A model generated the notes under the pieces. It was not told where the DNA came from. It searched no databases and saw nothing but the letters and a program-made list of their open reading frames with translations. Below, in pieces: positions 55,931 through 64,000 of a stretch of 64,000 bases of DNA (within the stretch, counting starts at the first letter, position 1; each line of letters opens with the position of its first letter). This DNA comes from Osedax fenrisi (Eukaryota; Annelida; Polychaeta; Sabellida; Siboglinidae). Where the stretch lies: the NCBI GenBank assembly GCA_964019155.1, contig OZ025241.1, positions 6,290,681-6,354,680 of the forward strand, read 5' to 3'. The position numbers were made by a program, and so were the translations under genes.

Positions 55931-56841
55931 ATGTACATAATAATACATTTATATATTAATATTAAAATTATAATATATATTTATAAATGGGATGATTGAT
56001 AACATTTATATTTAAAGATTGAAGATATATTTATAAAAGTGTAGGATATATCAAATACTTCTATAGAAGAATTTTTATTAAATGAGTATTGTCAAAAGAT
56101 AAAATACAATAGAGGACATTCTTTAAATTATAAATATTGTACGAAAAGGTAAAAGTGAGGAGAGGTAATTGGTGTAGGAGTATATATATGTATATATATA
56201 TTTATGAGATATTAAAAGTAGTATATATAGATATACTGTGGTATATAACATGATAATGTATTAATAAACTAACTGTAATTAAGATGGAGGAATACATTAA
56301 AGAAGGAGGGCTATAACCCCACGGTGAATTTAATATATTGGTAATTTTAAGACTTTATTCATATATCTATTAATAATTGAAAGTGATATATAAATGATAT
56401 ATATATAACGATTATAACGCTTTATAATGTGTTGCGCATGACTTGTATACACTACTAGACTATAGTCTATAGTGTTGTAGCAACTTTTAGTTTATGCTTT
56501 GTATACACTCTAACCATTTCAGCTACAACCTTACTAACTATTTGAGTAAATAATCTGGTTTTATAGAATTACATGTTAAGACTCTGAGTATCTCTAGGAA
56601 TACACGAGTACCTTCGTGTTGGTGCACTACGCGTACACTGAGTGTATCGATACCCAGGCTAAATAATTATATATCTAGGAGAAGGAAATCTCTGATTTAA
56701 AACCAGCGCGTTTATGGAGTGTCGAGCGCACGTTAAGCGATATCATTTTTAAATTTAACAATTAAAATCATATACTTCGAATATACAGTGAATCATCAGA
56801 ACCTATACTTCCATATATGGCTCTATTACACGTACAGTGTA
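55931..56841. other. Intergenic AT-rich DNA
   Basis: No gene seen. The last 40 bases are half of a palindrome (atatggctcta...cacgtac) split by the hAT element. Confidence 0.55.
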
Positions 56842-57323
56842 CGTGTAGTCAGGGCCGGCTTAAGCATACTATGGGCCCCGTGCAAAAAAAACGTATGGGC
56901 CCCATAGGAATTTCATAACATATTAAATGGGCCATTCTAGAAATAACAAATATCTATAACACTTAAATTTATTTGTATATAAATATATATATATATATAT
57001 AAATGATGTATTATTATTCTATTATGCGTGATCAAATTATGTACAAATATTTATAATCTTTAAACATTTTTGTTTTTTCGTATATATTTACATGTATCGT
57101 GTGAAGGAGACCCACTTTAAGATTCCTATAATATATAGAGGGGATCTTATTCACGCTATGGATGTAAATAGATATTACGGTACTCACTTACAATCATTGC
57201 AATGTAATATTTTATAATTTATAAATTTAATTTTAAGTTTAGAGAAGCTTCTCTCTCAAGTTTAATTATTTACCATTAAATATATTAGGATGAAAATGTC
57301 TACAATTGGATATATGTAGCCCA

Positions 57324-57335
57324 TCATATATATAT

Positions 57336-57399
<64 letters not shown>
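57324..57399. repeat. (TA)n tract inside the hAT relic
   Basis: TA run with one tata-aata interruption. Confidence 0.95.
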
Positions 57400-57403
<4 letters not shown>

Positions 57404-57687
57404 ATAGTCCATTCCTTTGAGGTATATATCAATATGATATAATATATGTGTAATACTAAATTATCTTATATACTAATCATCTTAATTGAATAAATACCTT
57501 TACTCTAGTAATGTAGTATGTTAACATATTATTTAACATATATAATATCAGATATAAATTATGTAATTTTTGGAAATCCACAAGATACTGCTCTAATAAA
57601 ATCTGCTTGTGATGACTATATTATATTCGATAATGCTTTTAATAAAACATATTATATTCTTCTTTAATATAGATGTTAATATATTCT

Positions 57688-57888
57688 TTATTTAGTTTGG
57701 ATAAATAAATTATATTTATTTGGAATAAAAGCAAATAATATTTCTACAATTGTCGAAGATTGAACGGCATTTTGCCCAACCAGATTTAAGGAATGTACAG
57801 CGCAGATATGGCCCATGTCATATGGGGCATATCTTCTATATCTCCCATATATTGACAATGGACTATGGTATATTATGATATCGTTCAT
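57688..57888 (-). pseudogene. hAT transposase fragment
   Basis: The minus-strand frame reads GRYRRYAPYDMGHICAVHSL then NLVGQNAV. The HSLNLVG word is a signature of hAT transposases. Flanking frames are broken. Confidence 0.75.
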
Positions 57889-58350
57889 TTTATTGAATCT
57901 TCCATATATATTGCTGGATTTTTCATAACTTTGAGCTCTATAATCTATTATATTTATATTATTATTTAAAAAAATTTTAAGAAATCAATTTCTACATATT
58001 GACCAATGTGATAATGAATCTTAAGTTAAGATTATTAACGTACATAAATAAATAACTATATAATAATAATACCTAACTTGGTTTATATGACGATGACTAT
58101 TAACGTACATACATGTGATATATCTGGAATTGAGTACACTGATAAATAATATTATATTTTTAATTTTATAGTTCTTCAATTATTAAGTTATCAGTGTTAA
58201 CTTATCACCTGTTCTCAAATAAGAATATCTTCATTGTGTGTATTTATATATAAATATATATATATATGAGGGTGATGTAAATCTAAACATTCAGTTGTAA
58301 GTAGCCTACTAGTTGAATAATTACAAAAATGCCTTTAGTATTATATTTAG

Positions 58351-58385
<35 letters not shown>

Positions 58386-58391
<6 letters not shown>

Positions 58392-58677
58392 ATTGTTATT
58401 TTATTTGGTGGAGTCCTTTCATCCCAACCAGGAACTTAGATAAAGTTTTCACTTATAACCATATGGCTCTAATGTCTCTTCGAAGCCGCTCTCATGTTAA
58501 GGCATCCATGGTTTTAACGAGAGCCGATCATTTATTTATACACAATTATATATAAGATCACTTCTAAATAATATTTTAAGACCCATTTTATAAAATTAAT
58601 TAATGGTCCGGACAAGGGTCGAACCCGTGTCCTACTGATTGTGTGTCTGACGCCTTATCCACTGATCCACACAGGCA
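58386..58677 (-). mobile_element. SINE, full length, best-preserved head
   Basis: Complete minus-strand copy. The tRNA-like head keeps box B GGGTTCGACCC, and the tail is an attgtt repeat. It is inserted in the hAT relic. Confidence 0.93.
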
Positions 58678-59685
58678 GTTTACACATATATATATATTTA
58701 TAAATAATATCTGTTTCAATAAATATAAATATAATTTCTTTCTCAAATAATAGTCTGTTGAAAATGTTATGTACAGAGTTCCCTTTCATCAATAATCATC
58801 ATTAAAAATACTATAAAGCAGAATATTCCTATTTAAATTAAAACTATTTTATATATATATATATATTATTTACACTAACAGAATTATAATAATATATACA
58901 CTATGAGAAGATACACATTTTATTAATACGAGAAGTAGATATAGAAAATTAATTCTTTTAAGAACAATTATTTTGAAAATATCTAATTAATTTTAATTAC
59001 TATAAAAATCATAAATCTATATAGATTATAGTTTTTTTTCGTAATTTATAATTAATATAATCCTTTACAAATATCAGAAATCATAGTTAAAATATATCTT
59101 AATATATATCTCGTATTTAATTTTAATATAAAGAAGTATACTTTTTTTTTTCGTAAACTAATTATAGAAATATAAATTGTTAAGATTGAACTATGGTTAA
59201 TATTCCCTTAAATTGGGTATATAAGGTTAATACGTTTATAATTTACCACTTTCTAGTTTATTAGCATATGCTACAACATCTTCATATGAACATATGTACC
59301 TGTTTCCACCATATCTTCGTGTAAATTTAGAAATTTTTCTAAAATTCACTTTTAAAATCGGCCTAAATTACTCATATTTAATTAATTTATTATATTATTT
59401 TTATTTATTTAATTAGAATTAATAATATATATGAAAAATACAGTTAAGAAATTTTTTGTTAATATAAATAGTAAAAAAAATGTTTCCTAAATAATTCATG
59501 GGCCCCCCAAAATGTGGGGCCCCGGGCAATTGCCCGGTTTGCCCCCCCCTTAAGCCGGCCCTGCGTGTAGTAGAGCCATATAGGTACACTAACATCAATT
59601 CTAGTGAAAAAGTAGACGGAGCATAGGATTAGGATGCTCAGATCTGCGTTAAATACATCATGGGGGTACATATGATAAAAAAGAG

Positions 59686-59985
59686 CTATACGATAGAATT
59701 CCCTAAATTACATTCTTATACGAGAACAAAGATTAAGATTCATTGTACATTGATGGAGAAGTAAAAGTGAACTAGTAAGCGATGTACTTAATTCTCTGAC
59801 AACCGCTCCAATGCTTGGACAACGACCCCGAGGACGATCATCACAAACTTGCATTGATCAACTGAGCGAAGATATTGTATGAACCCTCAGTGAACTAACA
59901 AACGTGAGGAGTGATAGAGAAGTATAGAGAATACCTGTCATGGACTGCCGAGCAAACTCGATCTGGTAATGTAAGGTAATTAAAA
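59686..59985 (+). pseudogene. 3' fragment of an RTE-like LINE
   Basis: Reads IREQRLRFIVH, WRSKSELVSDVL, then GQRPRGRSSQTCIDQLSEDI and NSIW with stops and shifts. This is the C-terminus of the same family as 53850-55930, but a separate copy. Confidence 0.8.
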
Positions 59986-61394
59986 CCTTAAGGTATATAT
60001 AAGAATACATTATTATCAATACTACAATAATTAATTATTATAATTAGATACTTATTAGAAAGGAGATACTGCACCTATAGTATACTATTATCTTTACGTG
60101 TAAATAATACGGAGTATAACGTGCATAGGCTTACCATGAATATGCTGATAATTCACTTAGATAATACAAATGATATTAGGATAAGAAACAGTTATACAAT
60201 TTAAATTGTCGGCTTATAGGATAATGCCGTTTTGTGAATCTATTCAGTATGTGAAAAATATGATTGATAAGTAATAACAAACAGAAAATATACTATAGTA
60301 TCAATTAGGATACATACTATAGTATGCATATATATAATTATATATATATATATATATATACGTATATGACACAACCTAGATGGATATACTATATACGTGA
60401 GAGGAAAGTAAAGTCATAAGAAATATAAGAAAGGGACAATGTCGTCTACTTTTCGTAACGCATTTACTGTATGTATTAAGATAATTACTAGTTCAATATA
60501 TAACATATATAACATATATTACTATTACTATATAACATATATTACTAGTATTTAAATATGGGTTGTATCAGATAATTATCATTTTGTATAATGATTATAT
60601 TCGACTGCAAGGTTAATAATTATTGCATACGTTTTAAATATTTTAAATATTTCTAAATAATTCTGAAGTTTGTGATATAATCGTTGCTATGGAAATACTA
60701 TTTATTTTAGAATAATTAAAAAATTATTATTCATTTATTTTTTATTTCCGAAATTGTTAGTACGTTAAATTATAATTATAATTATATTTCTAAAAAGAAA
60801 TAATATATATATATATAAATATATGTGTATGTGTGTGTACTAATATAATATATATAGGTATATATAAATATAATTATTGTATTTAAAACACCGATAGGTG
60901 TATATATATATGTGTATTATCAAATATATAAATTAAATTTTCGTTTATATATAAGATGTATGAACGAAAATGTCATATATATAATATAATTATATACCTT
61001 AAGGTTCTATAGATTCATATAAATTGTATGCATATTATAGTTTATTAATATAAGTAACTTATTTGTTAGGAATTTATCCTACTAATTAAATTATATATAT
61101 ATATATATGTATATAGATGCTACTTTATATATAGGGTAGGTATACATATACGTATATGTAATTTCTAATACAAATATGATATTTACATATGTAATATATA
61201 CGTTATATAAAGTAATATTAATTTATCAGACTATTATTTAGTAACACCACTGAACATAAGAATAACAGTTACCATAGTGATAACTAAATATCATTGTTTA
61301 CATTTATTGTTTACTACGTATACATTTAAATTATTATATATCGCATAATTGCATAAGTATATCGAGTATACTTACCAAAGTAACTATAGTTATA

Positions 61395-61448
<54 letters not shown>

Positions 61449-61584
61449 TGATATACTATTAAATTATATTAAATATATTATTAAATAATCAAGTATATAT
61501 ATATCATTAAATATTATATTATTTGTATTTTAGCTAAAATACATATTTACATTAACCGCCCATCACACAGCACATCAGCTCATC
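59986..61584. other. 5' flank of paralog B
   Basis: AT-rich with no gene. Long (TA)n run at 61398-61448. The promoter of paralog B should lie near the right end, but no clear TATA box can be told apart from the AT background. Confidence 0.5.
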
Positions 61585-61992
61585 ATGTGTTCTCTATCCC
61601 ACACCGTTATTCTGCTGGTTGCTATGGTAGTTGTGATCTGCAACACCTCACAGGTCAATCTAACGCTGGACACGTCCACCCCACTGTTCAACATGACCGT
61701 AGACACGCCCAGCTCACCGTTCAACCTAACGCTGGACACGCCCAGCTCGCCGTTCAACGTGACCGTAGACACGCCCACCATGACCGTAGGCACACCCACC
61801 ACGACCATAGACACGCCCACATTGACCGTAGGCACACCCACCTTGATGGTCGACCTGACGGAAACGGACGACGGTCGCGTGGGATTGGAACAGATGCAGG
61901 CCGCTCTAGTCCGCGTGCAGAAGATCGAGAGAGACATCGAGCTGCTGAAGCTGAAAGCTATTCGCGTCGCTAAGGAATTCGAGGAATCTAAG
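61585..61992 (+). CDS. Paralog B exon 1
   Basis: GC-rich exon built largely of 24- and 39-bp repeats (accgtagacacgcccag...). Because the repeats are multiples of three, long frames stay open in other frames and on the other strand. The chosen frame is the one with a signal peptide, paralog match and splice donor. Confidence 0.87.
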
Positions 61993-62017
61993 GTTACTTA
62001 ACTATATATAGTTGAAG

Positions 62018-62053
<36 letters not shown>

Positions 62054-62869
62054 GTGTGGCTCAGTTGGCTAATGCGTTAGATGCACAAGCAGTAGGTCGC
62101 GGCTCAAACCTCGTCCGGACTAATAAAATAGGTCTTATATATTCTTCTCCAATTGTGTATAAATGATCGGCTTTCGTTAAAACAAATTAGAGCTATTTGA
62201 ATATAAGTAAAACTTCGCCTACCATCCTGGATGGGTTGAATATACTTATATTAGGTATAACATATTAAGTATATTTAAGTATATATATAATAATATTATA
62301 TATATATAATTAATATTAATATATATTATACATATTATATCGTAATAATTTTTAAAATCTCGCTTAACACCACATATCAGATGAAATTCGAGCAAATGAT
62401 CAGAGAGACGGAACGAGAACTGCTTCAACCACCACAAGAGGAGACACTGTTCACTGAAGCTATACTGACCACAATGGTCTCAGCCAACGCCACCGAATAC
62501 AGTACCACCGCTTCTCTGGCCAAAGTAGCCGTGGCCATAATGAAGGTGATCAACAACAAACTGGACTCCGCCGCCCAACACGTCAATCAAAGCATGTCGA
62601 GTATGATGCGGTTGTTGGCGCACGAGAATGAAGAGGCGGCAGTAGTGGGCGTCAACTCGACCGGAGCCCCGCCCACAATGTCGACAAACGCCACGGCAGC
62701 AGAACAGGGTCGTATGGATGCTATTCTGAGTTCCCTTCGGTCGGAGAAACAACAACTTCTAGTGTTGTTGGTCGTAGTGATTTCGGTGATGGTTTTGTTT
62801 TCGACCCTCTTCGCTATACGATCTAAGGGTGTTCTCTACCCTAGAGCTTACATTGTCAACAGTGTATAG
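61585..62869 (+). CDS. Novel small single-pass glycoprotein, paralog B (two exons)
   Basis: Exon 1 is 61585-61992 (136 codons) and exon 2 is 62381-62869 (162 codons plus stop), joined at phase 0 (AAG|gttact ... atatcag|ATG); product 298 residues. A signal peptide starts MCSLSHTVILLVAMVVVIC. It is followed by Thr/Pro repeats with sequons (NLTLDTS, NMTVDTPSSPF, NLTLDTPSSPF, NVTVDTPT) and TVGTPT units, then a coiled coil at about 95-150 that spans the intron. Next come sequons N172, N205, N228 and N239, a membrane span at about 261-282 and a 16-residue tail. The signal peptide, repeats, intron position and STNAT-A-E motif match paralog A. Mucin-like, probably surface-exposed; the family is not recognised. 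Confidence 0.85.
62049..62240 (+). mobile_element. SINE in the paralog B intron
   Basis: tRNA-like head (gtggctcagttggctaa, box B ggctcaaacc) plus a body with an internal deletion of about 40 bases that removes the gagagcggcttcg block. It occupies half of the 388-base intron. Confidence 0.9.
62381..62869 (+). CDS. Paralog B exon 2
   Basis: Starts MKFEQMIRETERELL directly after an acceptor, so that ATG is probably internal. It continues through sequons and the span LLVLLVVVISVMVLFSTLF to YIVNSV. Stop TAG at 62867-62869. Confidence 0.87.
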   Translation: MKFEQMIRETERELLQPPQEETLFTEAILTTMVSANATEYSTTASLAKVAVAIMKVINNKLDSAAQHVNQSMSSMMRLLAHENEEAAVVGVNSTGAPPTMSTNATAAEQGRMDAILSSLRSEKQQLLVLLVVVISVMVLFSTLFAIRSKGVLYPRAYIVNSV

Positions 62870-62990
62870 ACATTGTGGTATTAACCGTTATAGATTAGAG
62901 ATTATCTTATTTTATTTATATATAAAAACTATTATTTGTGTATATTAACTTTGTGTATTTTATTGATATTAGTTTAATTTAAATCTGTGT

Positions 62991-62996
62991 AATAAA
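62991..62996 (+). promoter_or_regulatory. Polyadenylation signal of paralog B
   Basis: AATAAA 122 bases after the stop codon. Confidence 0.65.
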
Positions 62997-63270
62997 TATA
63001 AAAAACTAATTAATTGCCTCATTATTTATATTAATGTATAATATATATAGTAAAATAATATAAATTTGCGTACACATAGAAGAATAATTTCATGTAGTTT
63101 TCTATAATTATAATAAAAATACTTATTGGAAAAATATTAAAAACTTAATAAAAAGTTATTATTATATTCATTAATTTCATTAAATTAATGATGTTGATTT
63201 TTAAATTATTTAAATTAATTTAATAATTCATATTTAAATGAATTTTGTTAAATTAAAGAAAATAAGATAA

Positions 63271-63375
63271 CACATATATTATAATCTCTTGTAAATCCTA
63301 TATTGTAAAAATTTGTTTATTTATAATAAACAAATTTTTACAATATAGGATTTACAAGAGATTATAATATATGTG
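63271..63375. repeat. Perfect palindrome with 50-bp arms
   Basis: The left arm 63271-63320 is the exact complement of 63326-63375, with a 5-base loop. It starts cacatatattataatctctt. No direct duplication was noticed. Confidence 0.97.
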
Positions 63376-63639
63376 TTTGTGTTAACTTATAGTTAATGAA
63401 TAAAATAATAAAACATTATGCTAATTTATTCCTCTAAATTATATAAATTAACATTATATATAATATATTATATGATATACCCAATTAAAATTATAAGCTG
63501 CTGAGAATTAAAAAAAATATTAAAAATATTACTTTATTATAAATTCATAAATTTATCGATAAGAAAGTATTATTATGAAATATATACTTTATGTAATGCA
63601 TCTATTCTCTCAATTCATGATATAATTCCTAATTACAAC

Positions 63640-63670
<31 letters not shown>

Positions 63671-63774
63671 ATATCTAGGAACTATTATTGACTGATAATA
63701 AAACTAATTATTTTATTAACCTACACAAATTTATTCATATTAAAATCTACTTAGGTATATTATTCTAATGTATT

Positions 63775-63970
63775 GACCTTACCAAATCGAGCTGACTCGG
63801 CATTTCTTAAAAAGTGTCCTCCATTCCTTGTTACCTTGTATCGCTTTCGGTAGTTCCTCATTAGTTCACGCGGTGTGTGTCACCTCTCCGTTGGGCCAAG
63901 TATGTCTTCGTAGCCGCTATCGTCACCGTCGTCCGTGTAGTGGGTTCCGTAGGAGAACTTCGCTTCTGGT
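63775..63970 (-). pseudogene. 3' fragment of an RTE-like LINE, minus strand
   Basis: Pieces in several frames: RNPLHGRR, TKTYLAQRRGDT, then EELPKAIQGNKEWRTLFKKC and SSIW. The same C-terminus as the copies at 55.5 and 59.8 kb, with frameshifts. The element may continue past the window. Confidence 0.75.
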
Positions 63971-64000
63971 TCGGATTATATAGTTAAACTTTTTTAAAGT

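Larger units (their letters stand above)
56842..59571 (-). mobile_element. hAT transposon relic with 8-bp target duplication
   Basis: Element 56850-59563 (2714 bp) starts CAGGGCCGGCTTAAGCATAC and ends in the complement (cttaagccggccctg). It is flanked by cgtgtagt on both sides (56842-56849 and 59564-59571). These are classic hAT ends and duplication length. The minus strand keeps a transposase scrap with HSLNLVG (57688-57888). A SINE is inserted at 58386-58677. It is too decayed to be autonomous. Confidence 0.95.

Noticed and set aside
55549..55940. Plus- and minus-strand frames of 102-153 codons over the 30-bp array
   Set aside because: Open in several frames only because the unit is 30 bp and lacks stops; the DNA is a dead LINE.
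61575..61937. Minus-strand 120-codon frame and plus-strand 128-codon frame overlapping paralog B exon 1
   Set aside because: Shadows of a GC-rich repeat; only the 61585 frame has a signal peptide, paralog match and donor.
62480..62755. Minus-strand 91-codon frame
   Set aside because: Shadow of paralog B exon 2.

Overview
The window is AT-rich animal nuclear DNA. It has spliced genes with GT-AG introns, two nuclear-type tRNA genes, LINEs, a tRNA-headed SINE, hAT and mariner-type elements, long (TA)n tracts and a large foldback element. The species cannot be named from this sequence. All homology calls are from reading translated sequence by eye.

Layout. 1-4.5 kb: the 3' end of an unrecognised plus-strand gene (exons 568-667 and 4460-4537). 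4.5-9.6 kb: AT-rich DNA with tRNA-Glu(UUC), short tandem repeats and a possible solo LTR. 9.6-14.4 kb: a 4.77-kb foldback element with arms of about 2 kb, flanked by an 8-bp duplication and carrying a nested 454-bp element in each arm. 14.5 kb: tRNA-Asp(GUC). 15.6-21.2 kb: an apparently intact LINE with a coiled-coil ORF1 and an endonuclease/reverse-transcriptase ORF2. 24.05-43.02 kb: a complete minus-strand gene for the high-affinity choline transporter (SLC5A7/CHT family), resolved here into 14 coding exons whose phases all join (1734 nt, 577 residues plus stop). Its introns hold MITEs, SINEs, LINE tails and minisatellites, several beside splice sites. 44.9-45.9 kb: a solo 454-bp element and a hAT-like MITE. 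50.0-52.5 kb (minus) and 61.6-62.9 kb (plus): two divergently oriented two-exon paralogs for small secreted-then-anchored glycoproteins of a family I do not recognise. Between them lie a decayed LINE containing nine perfect 30-bp repeats, a 2.7-kb hAT relic and a second LINE fragment. 63.8 kb to the end: a third fragment of that LINE family, minus strand.

How it fits together. Only the choline transporter has a firm physiological role: sodium-coupled choline uptake for acetylcholine synthesis. The paralog pair shares a signal peptide, N-glycosylated Thr/Pro repeats, a coiled coil split by a phase-0 intron, a juxtamembrane S-T-N-A-T motif and one membrane span, which points to an inverted duplication. 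The most unusual signals are the two tandem arrays copied from the donor and acceptor junctions of one choline-transporter intron, the foldback element with its nested element duplicated in both arms, and a 30-bp relic made only of that foldback family's ends.
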